Under the pieces are notes generated by a model, which saw only the letters and a list, made by a program, of their open reading frames with translations, did no database searches and was not told the origin of the DNA. This document shows positions 16,827 through 28,238 of a stretch of DNA of 64,000 nt, in pieces (within the stretch, counting starts at the first letter, position 1; each line of letters starts with the position of its first letter). The stretch comes from Leifsonia sp. TF02-11 (GTDB taxonomy: Bacteria > Actinomycetota > Actinomycetes > Actinomycetales > Microbacteriaceae): assembly GCF_017565305.1 (NCBI RefSeq), contig NZ_JAGEKP010000014.1, positions 1-64,000 of the forward strand, given 5' to 3'. The translations under genes were made by a program, and so were the position numbers.

Positions 16827-17640
16827 CGGGCGGCGCCGGCGTCACGTCTGCCGCGCTCGTGTGCGTCTGTGCGAAACTCAGGGTCTCCTGGAGCATCGCC
16901 CGCCGTTCCGCCGCATCGCGTGCCTTGCGGGTGTTGACCTCCGCGACGATCGACCCGCTCCAGCCGGAGGCCGCGAGCGACCGGAGCACGGCCGCCACCG
17001 GCTGACTGCCGCGGCCGGGCACCAGATGTTCGTCGAAGACCCGGTTGTCGTCGAGAGCGCCCGAGCCGTCGCAGAGATGCACGTGCCGCAGCCGGGAGCC
17101 GAGCGCGCCGGCCAGCTCGAGGCCGTCCACGCCGCTCAGCGCGGCATGGGAGAAGTCCAGCGTGACGGCGTCGCAGTCCATCCCGACCGGGTTCCAGTGC
17201 GGCACGTACCCGGCCATCGACCGCCCGGCGACCTTCCACGGGAACATGTTCTCGACCGCGACCACGACACCCGTCGACGACGCCGTCGCCCGGACGATGT
17301 CCAGGAAGTCCTCCGCGTATCCGGACTGCCAGCGGAACGGCGGGTGCACGACGACCGTGTCCGCGCCGAGCTCCGCCGCAAGCTCCGCCGACTTCTCGAG
17401 CTTCACCCGGGGGTCGCGCCCCCACACGAAGTGGGTCAGCAGGAGGACGGGCGCGTGGATGCTCAGCACGCGCGTCCCGTGCCGATCGGCCAGCGCGCGG
17501 AGCGCCCGCGCCGACTGCGTCGTCTCATCCCGCGTCACCATGACCTCGACGCCGTCGAACCCGAGCTCCGAGGCGGTCCGGAACGCCGTCTCGACCCCGA
17601 GGGGGTAGACGCACGTCGTGCCCATGCCGATGCGGATCAC
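16738..17640 (-). CDS. TIM-barrel sugar-phosphate isomerase/epimerase-like protein (AP endonuclease 2 fold)
   Basis: A 300-residue protein of the xylose-isomerase-like TIM-barrel superfamily, which includes hydroxypyruvate isomerases, epimerases and endonuclease IV. Visible features are FDGVEVMV on an early strand, VLSIHAPV, VVVHPPFRW, VAVENMFPW with the metal-ligand glutamate, TLDFSHAAL, RHVHLCDGSG and a late EVNT glutamate. Metal-binding His/Glu/Asp positions appear intact. The real barrel ends near residue 270; the last 30 residues (rich in Pro, Arg and Ser) are encoded antisense to the SGNH gene, suggesting the ancestral stop was lost. The GTG start is the only one near the conserved opening. 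Substrate unknown. Confidence 0.8.
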   Translation of the reverse strand: MIRIGMGTTCVYPLGVETAFRTASELGFDGVEVMVTRDETTQSARALRALADRHGTRVLSIHAPVLLLTHFVWGRDPRVKLEKSAELAAELGADTVVVHPPFRWQSGYAEDFLDIVRATASSTGVVVAVENMFPWKVAGRSMAGYVPHWNPVGMDCDAVTLDFSHAALSGVDGLELAGALGSRLRHVHLCDGSGALDDNRVFDEHLVPGRGSQPVAAVLRSLAASGWSGSIVAEVNTRKARDAAERRAMLQETLSFAQTHTSAADVTPAPPATEPGPAAGPARSSIVRSPLRSGGRRRSR

Positions 17641-17815
17641 GTCGTCACTCTAATCGCGGGCGCTGAACGCGTCGTGTCGGTGAGGTGACGCAACCCCCTC
17701 AGAGGTTGGAGGGTGCGCTGGTAGCCTGGCCAGTACGAGCATTCGACCTCGACGGGGGAGTTGACCGACCATCAGTACGACGTCAGAGACAGCAGCGACC
17801 GAAACGTACGAACTG

Positions 17816-19294
17816 GTGATCGTGTCCAACCGGCTCCCGGTCGACCGCGTCGTCGACGAGAGCGGTCAGGCGAGTTGGCGCCCATCGCCCGGCGGGCTCG
17901 TGACAGCCCTTCAGCCGGTCATGCGGGCGGAGGACGGCGTCTGGGTCGGCTGGGCCGGCGTGGCCGACGAGGAGATCGAGCCGTTCGAGGCCGACGGCAT
18001 CAGCATCCTCCCAGTCGCCCTGAGCGAGCAGGAGCTGCAGGAGTACTACGAAGGCTTCTCGAACGACACGCTCTGGCCGCTCTACCACGACGTCATCGCC
18101 CAGCCGAGCTACCACCGCGAGTGGTGGGAGAGCTACGTGCGGGTCAATCGCCGGTTCGCGGACGCGGCGGCACGAGCGGCCGCCCAGGGCGCCGTCGTGT
18201 GGGTGCACGACTACCAGCTGCAGCTGGTGCCCGCGATGCTGCGGGAGGTGCGCCCGGACCTCGTCATCGGGTTCTTCAACCACATCCCGTTCCCGCCGTA
18301 CGGGATCTACTCGCAGCTGCCGTGGCGACGCCAGATCATCGACGGTCTGCTCGGTGCCGACGTCATCGGCTTCCAGCGCGTGGCCGACGCCGGCAACTTC
18401 TCCCGCGCGGTGCGCCGCCTCAAGGGCTACGAGACGCGCGGGCCGATCATCGAGGTGCCGATCGACAGCGACGACCCGGAGGCCGGGTCGCACCGCCACG
18501 TGACCACCAACCGGCACGGCGGCCTGGTGCGCACGGTCCTCGCGCGTGCCTTCCCGATCTCCATCGACGCCGAGCAGTACCAGTCGCTCGCCCGGCGTCC
18601 GGACATCCAGGCGCGGGCGGCGGAGATCCGCGAGGAGCTCGGGAACCCCGAGACCATCATGTTGGGGGTCGACCGCCTGGACTACACCAAGGGGATCGGC
18701 CACCGGCTCAAGGCCTTCGGCGAGCTGCTGCGCGACGACCGGATCGATGTGGAGGACGTCACGCTCGTGCAGGTCGCCAGCCCCAGCCGGGAGCGCGTGG
18801 AGACCTACCGTCAGCTGCGCGACGAGATCGAGCTCACGGTGGGCCGCATCAACGGCGACTACGCGACGCTCGGGCACACGGCCGTCGCCTACCTCCACCA
18901 CGGCTACCCGCGGGAGGAGATGGTCGCCCTCTACCTGGCGGCCGACGTGATGCTGGTGACCGCACTGCGCGACGGCATGAACCTCGTCGCGAAGGAGTAC
19001 GTCGCGACGCGTGTCGATGAGGACGGCGTGCTCGTGCTGAGCGAGTTCGCCGGCGCCTCCGACGAACTGCGGCAGGCCCTCCTGATCAACCCGCACGACA
19101 TCGAGGGCCTGAAGGACACCATCCTCCAGGCGATCGCCATGCCGAAGCGCGACAGGGTGCGACGCATGCGTGCGCTGCGCAAGAAGGTGCTGACCAACGA
19201 CGTCGCCCGCTGGTCCGCGAGCTTCCTCGACGCGCTCACGCGCAGCGCGCACGGCGACCACCCCTTGCAGGACCCGCCGGTCAACCGGCGCTGA
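17816..19294 (+). CDS. otsA: Trehalose-6-phosphate synthase OtsA
   Basis: At least 492 residues of a family 20 glycosyltransferase that joins UDP-glucose and glucose 6-phosphate into trehalose 6-phosphate. Motifs: VSNRLPVD with the phosphate-binding arginine at the N-terminus, WVHDYQLQLVPAMLR, GFFNHIPFPP, GVDRLDYTKGIGHR with the catalytic arginine/lysine region, and ALRDGMNLVAKEY. The GTG at 17816 is the first conventional start in frame, but the coding frame is open back to a TGA at 17762 and reads ISTTSETAATETYEL just upstream, so translation may begin at an ATC codon at 17771, 10 bases after GGGGGAG. otsB follows after 26 bases, forming an operon. Confidence 0.93.
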   Translation: MIVSNRLPVDRVVDESGQASWRPSPGGLVTALQPVMRAEDGVWVGWAGVADEEIEPFEADGISILPVALSEQELQEYYEGFSNDTLWPLYHDVIAQPSYHREWWESYVRVNRRFADAAARAAAQGAVVWVHDYQLQLVPAMLREVRPDLVIGFFNHIPFPPYGIYSQLPWRRQIIDGLLGADVIGFQRVADAGNFSRAVRRLKGYETRGPIIEVPIDSDDPEAGSHRHVTTNRHGGLVRTVLARAFPISIDAEQYQSLARRPDIQARAAEIREELGNPETIMLGVDRLDYTKGIGHRLKAFGELLRDDRIDVEDVTLVQVASPSRERVETYRQLRDEIELTVGRINGDYATLGHTAVAYLHHGYPREEMVALYLAADVMLVTALRDGMNLVAKEYVATRVDEDGVLVLSEFAGASDELRQALLINPHDIEGLKDTILQAIAMPKRDRVRRMRALRKKVLTNDVARWSASFLDALTRSAHGDHPLQDPPVNRR

Positions 19295-19320
19295 CCCCGA
19301 GAGTCGATCCGGAGAGTCGC

Positions 19321-20133
19321 ATGACAGACCACGCACGCACGCCCGCAGCACCGCCGGCCGCCGTCGCGCTCGCCACCGCGGTGGCGCAGCTCGCCGGGGC
19401 CGAACGACTCCTTCTCGCCCTCGACTTCGACGGCACCCTTGCGCCGTTCGTCGACTCTCCGGCTGAGGCACGAGCGCTTCCGCAGGCGAAGGCGGCGCTC
19501 GACCGCCTCGAGTCGCTCCCCGACACCTGGGTCGCGTACGTTTCCGGCCGCCCGCTCGCGAGCCTCGAGAACGTGACGGAGGCCGACGCCGACGCGCTGC
19601 TCATCGGGTCCCACGGCGTCGAGATCCGCTTCGGCCGCGACGGCGTGTCCCTCGACCTGACCGACGACGAGCGCGCCACCCTCGACGGGCTCGGGCGTGT
19701 GCTCGGCGCCCTCGTCGAGAGCGTCCCCGATACCCGGCTCGAGGTGAAGCCGGTCGGCTTCGGGGTGCACTACCGGCTGCTCGAGGGCGACGCGGGCGCC
19801 GACGTCGTCGCGCGGGCGTACGCGGCCGCCGCCACCGTGAGCGACGAGCTGACGATCCGGGACGGCAAGGACATCATCGAGTTCTCGGTCCGCGGCGCTG
19901 ACAAGGGAGACGGCATCCAGCGGCTGCGGGAGTACACCCGTGCGACGGCCGTGCTGTTCGCCGGAGACGACGTCACCGACGAGGACGGCTTCGCCGTCCT
20001 GCGCCCGGACACCGGCGACCTCGGGATCAAGGTGGGGGAGGGCGACACCGCCGCGCAGTTCCGCGTCGCCGACGAGCGCGCGATCGCGACCCTGCTGGCC
20101 CTGCTGGCCGACGCGCGCGAGCGCGTGCGGTAG
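19321..20133 (+). CDS. otsB: Trehalose-6-phosphate phosphatase OtsB
   Basis: A 270-residue HAD-superfamily phosphatase that removes phosphate from trehalose 6-phosphate. Motif I is LALDFDGTLAPF at about residues 32-43 with the nucleophile aspartate, motif II is VAYVSGRPLAS, the conserved GSHGVEIR follows, and motif IV is FAGDDVTDEDGF. Length is typical for a stand-alone enzyme. It follows otsA in the same direction, completing the two-step OtsAB route to trehalose, a compatible solute. A glycine-betaine-type importer in the same window serves the same osmotic role. Confidence 0.93.
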   Translation: MTDHARTPAAPPAAVALATAVAQLAGAERLLLALDFDGTLAPFVDSPAEARALPQAKAALDRLESLPDTWVAYVSGRPLASLENVTEADADALLIGSHGVEIRFGRDGVSLDLTDDERATLDGLGRVLGALVESVPDTRLEVKPVGFGVHYRLLEGDAGADVVARAYAAAATVSDELTIRDGKDIIEFSVRGADKGDGIQRLREYTRATAVLFAGDDVTDEDGFAVLRPDTGDLGIKVGEGDTAAQFRVADERAIATLLALLADARERVR

Positions 20134-20222
20134 TCCTGCAGAGCGCAGTCCTCCACAGCGCGACGGCCCCGCCACTTCTCCACTGCTCCCGGCCCATGGC
20201 CGAAGGGGCATCCAATCGGTCC

Positions 20223-20228
20223 TAGAGT
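20223..20228 (+). promoter_or_regulatory. Predicted -10 element of a leaderless ilvD promoter
   Basis: TAGAGT ends 6 bases before the ilvD ATG at 20235 with no Shine-Dalgarno sequence between, which fits a leaderless transcript. Confidence 0.45.
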
Positions 20229-20234
20229 TGTCAC

Positions 20235-21929
20235 ATGCCAGAGATCGATTGGAAGCCGCGTTCGCGCGTCGTCACGGACGGGATCGAAGCCACCACCAGC
20301 CGCGGGATGCTGCGGGCCGTGGGCATGGGCGACGCCGACTGGGAGAAACCCCAGATCGGCATCGCGAGCTCGTGGAACGAGATCACGCCCTGCAACCTCT
20401 CTCTCGACCGCCTCGCCCAGGGGGCCAAGGAGGGCGTGCACTCCGGAGGAGGGTATCCGCTGCAGTTCGGCACCATCTCGGTCTCCGACGGCATCTCCAT
20501 GGGCCACGAGGGCATGCACTTCTCGCTCGTGTCGCGGGAGGTCATCGCCGACTCCGTCGAGACGGTCATGATGGCGGAACGGCTCGACGGCACCGTGCTG
20601 CTCGCCGGCTGCGACAAGTCGCTGCCCGGCATGCTCATGGCAGCGGCCCGGCTCGATCTGGCCGCCGTGTTCCTCTACGCCGGCTCGATCGCTCCCGGCT
20701 GGGTCAAGCTCAGCGACGGCACCGAGAAAGACGTCACGATCATCGACTCGTTCGAGGCCGTGGGCGCGTGCAAGGCCGGCAAGATGAGCGAGGAAGACCT
20801 CAAGCGCATCGAGTGCGCCATCGCCCCCGGCGAGGGCGCGTGCGGCGGCATGTACACGGCCAACACGATGGCCAGCGTCGCAGAGGCCCTCGGTATGAGC
20901 CTTCCCGGCTCCGCGGCGCCGCCCTCGGCCGACCGCCGACGCGACTACTTCGCGCACCGCTCCGGCGAGGCCGTCGTCAACCTGCTCAAGCAGGGCATCA
21001 CGGCCCGCGACATCCTGACCAAGAAGGCGTTCGAGAACGCGATCGCCGTCGCGATGGCGTTCGGCGGCTCGACCAACGTCGTCCTGCACCTCCTGGCGAT
21101 CGCTCACGAGGCCGATGTCGATCTCACGATCGACGACTTCAACCGCATCGGCTCGAAGGTCCCGCACATCGGCGACCTCAAGCCGTTCGGCAAGTACGTC
21201 ATGAACGACGTCGACCGGCACGGCGGCGTCCCCGTCGTGATGAAGGCCCTGCTCGACGCCGGGCTGCTGCACGGCGACTGCCTGACGGTCACCGGCAAGA
21301 CGGTCGCCGAGAACCTCGCAGAGATCAACCCGCCGGCGCCGGACGGCAACGTCATGCGCTCGCTCGACAACCCCATCCACCCCACCGGCGGCCTGACCAT
21401 CCTCAAGGGGTCGCTGGCGCCGGAGGGCGCCGTCGTGAAGACCGCGGGCTTCGACGCCGACGTCTTCGAGGGCCCCGCCCGCGTGTTCGAGCGCGAGCGC
21501 GCCGCGATGGACGCCCTGACCGAGGGGCGGATCAACGCCGGCGACGTCGTCATCATCCGCTACGAGGGCCCGAAGGGCGGCCCCGGTATGCGCGAGATGC
21601 TGGCGATCACCGCGGCCATCAAGGGCGCAGGCCTCGGCAAGGATGTACTACTATTGACGGACGGACGATTCTCAGGCGGCACAACCGGCCTGTGCATCGG
21701 CCACATAGCACCCGAAGCGGTGGACGCAGGTCCCATCGCATTCGTGCGCGATGGTGATCTGATACGGGTCGATATCGCGGCTCGCTCCCTCGACCTACTG
21801 GTCGACGAGTCAGAGCTGACCGCCCGCCGTGAAGGCTGGGCGCCCCTTCCTCCGCGCTATACCCGTGGCGTTCTCGCGAAGTACTCCAAGCTCGTGCGCT
21901 CCGCTGCTGAGGGCGCGGTCACGGGGTAG
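20235..21929 (+). CDS. ilvD: Dihydroxy-acid dehydratase IlvD
   Basis: A 564-residue iron-sulfur dehydratase converting 2,3-dihydroxy acids to 2-oxo acids in valine/isoleucine synthesis. Cluster cysteines are visible in [10 protein letters not shown] (about residue 50), [11 protein letters not shown] (about 120) and [14 protein letters not shown] (about 195), and the C-terminal catalytic serine loop is [11 protein letters not shown]. Codon use changes sharply near 21645: from there to the stop CTA, TTG, TCA, ACA, ATA, CGA and GAT become common, while upstream codons nearly all end in G or C. The protein sequence stays conserved across that point. It heads the run ilvD-ilvB-ilvN-ilvC. Confidence 0.96.
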   Translation: MPEIDWKPRSRVVTDGIEATTSRGMLRAVGMGDADWEKPQIGIASSWNEITPCNLSLDRLAQGAKEGVHSGGGYPLQFGTISVSDGISMGHEGMHFSLVSREVIADSVETVMMAERLDGTVLLAGCDKSLPGMLMAAARLDLAAVFLYAGSIAPGWVKLSDGTEKDVTIIDSFEAVGACKAGKMSEEDLKRIECAIAPGEGACGGMYTANTMASVAEALGMSLPGSAAPPSADRRRDYFAHRSGEAVVNLLKQGITARDILTKKAFENAIAVAMAFGGSTNVVLHLLAIAHEADVDLTIDDFNRIGSKVPHIGDLKPFGKYVMNDVDRHGGVPVVMKALLDAGLLHGDCLTVTGKTVAENLAEINPPAPDGNVMRSLDNPIHPTGGLTILKGSLAPEGAVVKTAGFDADVFEGPARVFERERAAMDALTEGRINAGDVVIIRYEGPKGGPGMREMLAITAAIKGAGLGKDVLLLTDGRFSGGTTGLCIGHIAPEAVDAGPIAFVRDGDLIRVDIAARSLDLLVDESELTARREGWAPLPPRYTRGVLAKYSKLVRSAAEGAVTG

Positions 21930-21984
21930 CCCTTCGCCTCGACACAGCTCCATCCACCATTCGCACGTAAGGGATCGATAAGGC

Positions 21985-23790
21985 ATGACGCCGGATGCAA
22001 CCCCCAGCACAGTGTTGCCCTCCGCGACGCCAGGAAAGGCGTCGCCCGAAACCCTGACCGGCTCCCAGTCGGTCGTCCGCACCCTCGAGCTCCTCGGCGT
22101 CACCGACGTCTTCGGGCTGCCGGGCGGTGCGATCCTGCCCATCTACGACGCGATCATGGACTCGTCCGTGATCCGCCACATCCTGGTCCGCCACGAGCAG
22201 GGCGGCGGTCACGCGGCCGAAGGCTACGCGTCGGCGTCCAACAAGGTCGGCGTCGCCATGGCGACCTCCGGCCCCGGCGCGACCAACCTCGTCACCGCGA
22301 TCATGGACGCGCACATGGACTCCGTGCCCGTGGTGTTCATCACCGGCCAGGTCTTCTCCACGCTGATGGGCACGGACGCGTTCCAGGAGGCCGACATCGT
22401 CGGCATCACCATGCCGATCACGAAGCACTCCTTCCTGGTCAAGAAGGCCGAGGACATCCCGGCGACCATCGCCGCGGCCTACCACATCGCAGGAACCGGG
22501 CGTCCGGGTCCCGTGCTGGTGGACATCACGAAAGACGCCCAGCAGAACTCGGTGCCGTTCGTCTGGCCGCCCAAGATCGACCTCCCGGGCTACCGGCCGA
22601 TCACCAAGGCGCACGGCAAGCAGATCCTCGCCGCCGCGCAGCTCCTCGCGGAGTCCAAGAAGCCGGTGCTCTACGTCGGCGGCGGTGTCATCCGGTCCCA
22701 GGCCTCGCAGGAGCTCCTCGAGCTCGCCGAGACCACGGGAGCGCCGGTGGTGACCACGCTGATGGCGCGCGGGGCGTTCCCCGACACGCACCAGCAGCAC
22801 CTCGGCATGCCCGGCATGCACGGCACGGTGCCGGCGGTCCTCGCCCTGCAGGAGGCCGACCTCATCGTGTCGCTCGGGGCGCGCTTCGACGACCGGGTCA
22901 CCGGCAACACCTCCCTCTTCGCACCCAACGCGAAGATCGTGCACGTCGACGTCGACCCTGCCGAGATCTCGAAGATCCGCATCGCCGACGTCCCCATCGT
23001 CGGCGATGCCAAGGACGTCATCGTCGATCTGACCGCGGCCTTCCAGGAGGCGACCCGCGGCGCCGAGGTCGATCTGGTCGAATGGTGGACCTACCTCAAC
23101 GGGCTCCGCGAGGAGTTCCCGCTCGGGTACACCCCGACCAGCGACGGCCTGCTCGCTCCGCAGCACATCATCCAGCGCATCGGCGAGCTGACCGGACCGG
23201 AGGGCATCTACACCGCCGGAGTCGGGCAGCACCAGATGTGGGCGGCGCAGTTCATCAAGTACGAGCGCCCCAACTCCTGGCTCAACTCGGGAGGCGCCGG
23301 CACCATGGGCTACTCGGTCCCCGCCGCGATGGGAGCCAAGGTGGCCCAGCCCGACCGCGTCGTGTGGGCGATCGACGGCGACGGCTGCTTCCAGATGACC
23401 AACCAGGAGCTCGCCACCTGCACGATCAACGACATCCCGATCAAGGTGGCGATCATCAACAACTCGTCGCTCGGGATGGTGCGGCAGTGGCAGACGCTGT
23501 TCTACGACGGCCGCTACTCCAACACCGACCTCAACACCGGTCACGACACCGTGCGCGTGCCCGACTTCGTGAAGCTGGCCGAGGCGTACGGCGCCCTCGG
23601 CATCCGCGTCACGAAAGAAGAAGAGGTCGACGCGGCCATCAAGCTGGCGCTGGAGACGAACGACCGTCCGGTCGTGATCGACTTCGTCGTCAGCGCCGAC
23701 GCCATGGTGTGGCCGATGGTCCCGCAGGGCGTCAGCAACAGCTACGTGCAGTACGCCCGCGACCACAGCCCCGCCTTCGGAGAGGAGTAA
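21985..23790 (+). CDS. ilvB: Acetolactate synthase large subunit IlvB
   Basis: A 601-residue thiamine-diphosphate and FAD enzyme condensing pyruvate with pyruvate or 2-oxobutyrate. [15 protein letters not shown] opens the first domain, [13 protein letters not shown] holds the catalytic glutamate, [12 protein letters not shown] lies in the FAD domain, and [14 protein letters not shown] to [12 protein letters not shown] is the diphosphate-binding motif. A 25-residue low-complexity N-terminal extension precedes the conserved core. It sits 55 bases after ilvD and 2 bases before the ilvN start, so the subunits are co-translated. Confidence 0.96.
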   Translation: MTPDATPSTVLPSATPGKASPETLTGSQSVVRTLELLGVTDVFGLPGGAILPIYDAIMDSSVIRHILVRHEQGGGHAAEGYASASNKVGVAMATSGPGATNLVTAIMDAHMDSVPVVFITGQVFSTLMGTDAFQEADIVGITMPITKHSFLVKKAEDIPATIAAAYHIAGTGRPGPVLVDITKDAQQNSVPFVWPPKIDLPGYRPITKAHGKQILAAAQLLAESKKPVLYVGGGVIRSQASQELLELAETTGAPVVTTLMARGAFPDTHQQHLGMPGMHGTVPAVLALQEADLIVSLGARFDDRVTGNTSLFAPNAKIVHVDVDPAEISKIRIADVPIVGDAKDVIVDLTAAFQEATRGAEVDLVEWWTYLNGLREEFPLGYTPTSDGLLAPQHIIQRIGELTGPEGIYTAGVGQHQMWAAQFIKYERPNSWLNSGGAGTMGYSVPAAMGAKVAQPDRVVWAIDGDGCFQMTNQELATCTINDIPIKVAIINNSSLGMVRQWQTLFYDGRYSNTDLNTGHDTVRVPDFVKLAEAYGALGIRVTKEEEVDAAIKLALETNDRPVVIDFVVSADAMVWPMVPQGVSNSYVQYARDHSPAFGEE

Positions 23791-23792
23791 CA

Positions 23793-25363
<1,571 letters not shown>

Positions 25364-25380
25364 CCCATCGGCCGCGTGTC

Positions 25381-25440
25381 ATGGCGTCCTGCGCCATGGC
25401 GTCCTGTGCCATGGCGTCCTGCACCACGGCGTCCTGAGAG
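25381..25440. repeat. 15-bp tandem repeat, four units
   Basis: Three near-identical units beginning ATGGCGTCCTG (25381, 25396, 25411) and a diverged fourth (ACGGCGTCCTGAGAG, 25426). It begins 17 bases after the ilvC stop and runs into the terminator hairpin. The unit length is a multiple of three and each unit opens with ATG, but no ribosome site is present. Confidence 0.9.
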
Positions 25441-25469
25441 GGGTCGCACCGGAATCGGTGCGGCCCCTC
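25438..25469. terminator. Hairpin after ilvC
   Basis: GAGGGGTCGCACCG (25438-25451) pairs with CGGTGCGGCCCCTC (25456-25469) over 14 bp, one G-T pair, around the loop GAAT. There is no U-tract, as is common for actinobacterial terminators. It lies between convergent ilvC and the DUF1918 gene and could end both. Confidence 0.75.
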
Positions 25470-25475
25470 CGCCGT

Positions 25476-25664
25476 TCACGCGGCGCTGTGTTCGATGACC
25501 GCGTCGGTGCCCGGGTAGACGAGCGTCTCGTGGCCGTCGTCGAACCGGACGAGATAGGGCGGCGCACCATCCTCCCCACGCACCTCCAGCACTTCGCCGT
25601 GGCGGTCGGACGACTCCACCGTGGCGCCCCGGATGCAGATCCGGTCTCCGATCGTCGCCTGCAT
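25476..25664 (-). CDS. DUF1918 domain protein
   Basis: A 62-residue protein with the DUF1918 pattern: IGDRICIRG, then GEVLEVRGEDGAPPYLVRFDDGHETL and a closing VYPGTDAVIEH. The fold is a small SH3-like beta barrel; function is unknown. The ATG at 25664 follows GGAAGGAGG. Common as a stand-alone gene in actinobacteria. Confidence 0.9.
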   Translation of the reverse strand: MQATIGDRICIRGATVESSDRHGEVLEVRGEDGAPPYLVRFDDGHETLVYPGTDAVIEHSAA

Positions 25665-25744
25665 GACGACCTCCTTCCACGCCCCACCGCGTGCGGGCTC
25701 CCACAACCGACGCTACGCCCGCAGCCGCCGCCGGAGAATGCCGC

Positions 25745-25750
25745 TATCGT
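25745..25750 (+). promoter_or_regulatory. Predicted -10 element of a leaderless cutC promoter
   Basis: TATCGT ends 6 bases before the ATG at 25757 and no Shine-Dalgarno sequence is present. Confidence 0.4.
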
Positions 25751-25756
25751 GGCGGC

Positions 25757-26488
25757 ATGCCCCTCCGCAGCGTCGCCGTCGAAATCGCCGTCCAGGATGT
25801 CGCCGGTGTGCGCGTCGCCCTCGCGGAGGGCGCCGACCGGGTCGAACTGTGCGTCGCTCTCGGGCTCGGTGGCCTGACGCCGTCGGCGGGCCTGGTCGCG
25901 AAGGCGGTCGAGGAGGCGACCGAGGCCGGCCGCAGCGGGTTCGTGCACGTCCTCGTTCGTCCGCGCGGAGGCGGTTTCGTCTATGACGCGGACGAGCTGG
26001 AGACGACGCTGGCCGACATCCGCTTCGCTCGTCAGGCCGGTGCGGGCGGCGTCGTGGTCGGCGCCCTCGACTCCGCGGGCCGCCTCGACCGCGAGGCGAT
26101 CGCTCGCTTCGTGGAGGCGGCAGCCGGCCTCGAGCTCACCTTCCACCGCGCGTTCGACACCGTGGCCGATCCGGAGACGGCAGCCGACGTGCTCGTCGAG
26201 CTGGGGGTCACCCGCGTGCTGACCTCCGGTGGCGCACCGCGCAGCATCGACGGTGTCGACGCCCTGCGCGCGCTGGCCCAGCGGGTCGGCGACCGTCTGC
26301 AAGTGATGGCCGGCGGGGGAGTCCGCGTTCAGGACATCCCCGCGTTCACCCGCGCGGGAGTCGACGCTGTGCACCTCTCGGCGCGGCAGACCGTCTCCGG
26401 CGCCCCGAGCGGCCCGGGCGGCGGCGACGCCCGCTACGACATCACCGACCCGGTCACGGTGCGCGAGGCGGTCGCCGCCGCGCAGTGA
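25757..26488 (+). CDS. cutC: CutC family protein
   Basis: A 243-residue TIM-barrel protein of the CutC family. The first strand AVEIAVQDVAG is followed by EGADRVELCVALGLGGLTPS, VLVRPRGGGFVY with the family arginine, GVVVGALDSAGRLD, LTFHRAFDTVADP and MAGGGVRVQDIPAF. The name comes from an E. coli copper-tolerance locus, but a direct copper role has been questioned. Stands alone. The family assignment is sure, the function is not. Confidence 0.9.
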   Translation: MPLRSVAVEIAVQDVAGVRVALAEGADRVELCVALGLGGLTPSAGLVAKAVEEATEAGRSGFVHVLVRPRGGGFVYDADELETTLADIRFARQAGAGGVVVGALDSAGRLDREAIARFVEAAAGLELTFHRAFDTVADPETAADVLVELGVTRVLTSGGAPRSIDGVDALRALAQRVGDRLQVMAGGGVRVQDIPAFTRAGVDAVHLSARQTVSGAPSGPGGGDARYDITDPVTVREAVAAAQ

Positions 26489-26617
26489 CGAGGGTGCAGG
26501 CCGGCGGCGTAACGCGGCGAAAGCCGCCCTTGCCGTCCCGCTAGAGTTAAGCAACCCGCGCACCGTCGACTGCTGCGCACCTTCTCCCAAGCCAGCCTCC
26601 CTGTAAGGAACTGCCAC

Positions 26618-28210
26618 GTGACAAAGCCGGTCGTCCTGATCGCCGAAGAACTCTCGCCCGCCACCGTCGACGCCCTCGGGCCGGACTTCGACGTCCGCGA
26701 TGTCGACGGGACCGACCGGCCGGCGTTGCTGTCCGCCGTTGCCGAGGCGGACGCCATCCTCGTGCGCTCCGCGACCAAGGTCGACGCCGAGGTGATCGCG
26801 GCCGCTCCGAAGCTGCGGGTGATCGCGCGCGCCGGCGTCGGGCTCGACAACGTGGACATCAAGACGGCCACGAACGCCGGCGTCATGGTCGTCAACGCCC
26901 CGACCTCCAACATCATCTCGGCGGCCGAGCTCACGGTCGGCCACATCCTGAGCCTCGCCCGCCACATCCCGGCAGCCCACAGCGCGCTCGCGCAGGGCCA
27001 GTGGAAGCGCTCGAAGTACACCGGCGTCGAGCTGTACGAGAAGACCGTCGGCATCATCGGGCTCGGCCGTATCGGCGCGCTCATCACGGCGCGCCTGCAG
27101 GCCTTCGGCACCAAGGTGATCGCCTACGACCCCTACGTCACGAGCGCTCGTGCGCAGCAGCTCGGCGTGCAGCTGGTGAGCCTCGACGAGCTGCTCGCGG
27201 AGGCCGACTTCATCACCATCCACATGCCGAAGACGCCGGAGACGACGGGGATGATCTCCGACGACCAGCTCGCGCTGATGAAGCCGACGGCGTTCATCGT
27301 CAACGTCGCCCGCGGCGGCCTGATCGACGAGGACGCGCTCTACCGCGCGCTCAGCACCCACAGCATCGCGGGCGCCGGTCTCGACGTGTTCGTGAGCGAG
27401 CCCCCGACCGACTCTCCGCTGCTCGGACTCGAGAACGTCGTCGTCACGCCGCATCTCGGCGCGTCGACCGACGAGGCACAGGAGAAGGCGGGCGTCTCCG
27501 TCGCCAAGTCCGTGCGCCTCGCACTCTCGGGCGAACTCGTGCCCGACGCCGTCAACGTCGCGGGCGGCGTCATCGACCCGTACGTCCGCCCCGGCATCCC
27601 GCTCGTCGAGAAGCTCGGCCAGGTGTTCTCCGGCCTGGCGCACAGCCCGCTCACCAGCATCGACGTGGAGGTACGCGGCGAGCTGGTCGACTACGACGTC
27701 AGCGTGCTCAAGCTCGCGGCGCTGAAGGGCCTCTTCACCAACATCGTGAGCGAGACCGTCTCGTACGTGAACGCGCCGCTCCTCGCCGAGCAGCGCGGCA
27801 TCGAGGTGCGGCTCATCACCGACTCGGTGAGCGAGGAGTACCGCAACCTGATCACGCTGCGCGGCGCCCTGAGCGACGGCTCGCAGGTGTCGGTGTCCGG
27901 CACGCTCACCGGAACCAAGCAGATCGAGAAGGTCGTCGAGATCAACGGCTACGACGTCGAGGTGCCGGTCGCCGAGCACCTGATCGTGATGATCTACGAC
28001 GACCGCCCCGGCATCGTCGCGGTCTACGGCCACGAATTCGGCGAGGCCGCGATCAACATCGCGGGCATGCAGATCGCCCGCACCTCCGCAGGCGGAAAGG
28101 CGCTCAGCGTCCTCACGGTGGACTCGCGCGTGCCCGAGGGCCTGCTCGAGAAGGTGCGTGTCGCGATCGACGCCGACCTCATGCAGGAGATCGACATCAC
28201 GGAGTCCTGA
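26618..28210 (+). CDS. serA: D-3-phosphoglycerate dehydrogenase SerA
   Basis: A 530-residue long-form enzyme (type with an extra intervening domain) that oxidises 3-phosphoglycerate as the first step of serine synthesis. ARAGVGLDNVDI lies in the substrate domain, GIIGLGRIGALITARL at about residue 145 is the NAD site, NVARGGLIDEDAL follows, and HLGASTDEAQEKAG contains the catalytic histidine. The regulatory part from about residue 320 ends in an ACT domain (IVMIYDDRPGIVAVYGHEF), the serine-feedback site. The GTG start follows AAGGAA. A 129-base gap separates it from cutC. Confidence 0.96.
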   Translation: MTKPVVLIAEELSPATVDALGPDFDVRDVDGTDRPALLSAVAEADAILVRSATKVDAEVIAAAPKLRVIARAGVGLDNVDIKTATNAGVMVVNAPTSNIISAAELTVGHILSLARHIPAAHSALAQGQWKRSKYTGVELYEKTVGIIGLGRIGALITARLQAFGTKVIAYDPYVTSARAQQLGVQLVSLDELLAEADFITIHMPKTPETTGMISDDQLALMKPTAFIVNVARGGLIDEDALYRALSTHSIAGAGLDVFVSEPPTDSPLLGLENVVVTPHLGASTDEAQEKAGVSVAKSVRLALSGELVPDAVNVAGGVIDPYVRPGIPLVEKLGQVFSGLAHSPLTSIDVEVRGELVDYDVSVLKLAALKGLFTNIVSETVSYVNAPLLAEQRGIEVRLITDSVSEEYRNLITLRGALSDGSQVSVSGTLTGTKQIEKVVEINGYDVEVPVAEHLIVMIYDDRPGIVAVYGHEFGEAAINIAGMQIARTSAGGKALSVLTVDSRVPEGLLEKVRVAIDADLMQEIDITES

Positions 28211-28238
28211 CCGCGCGGGCGATCTCGCTGTCGCGCGC

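Noticed and set aside
25381-25440. Tandem repeats considered as a CRISPR array
   Set aside because: Units abut with no spacers and no cas genes are present.
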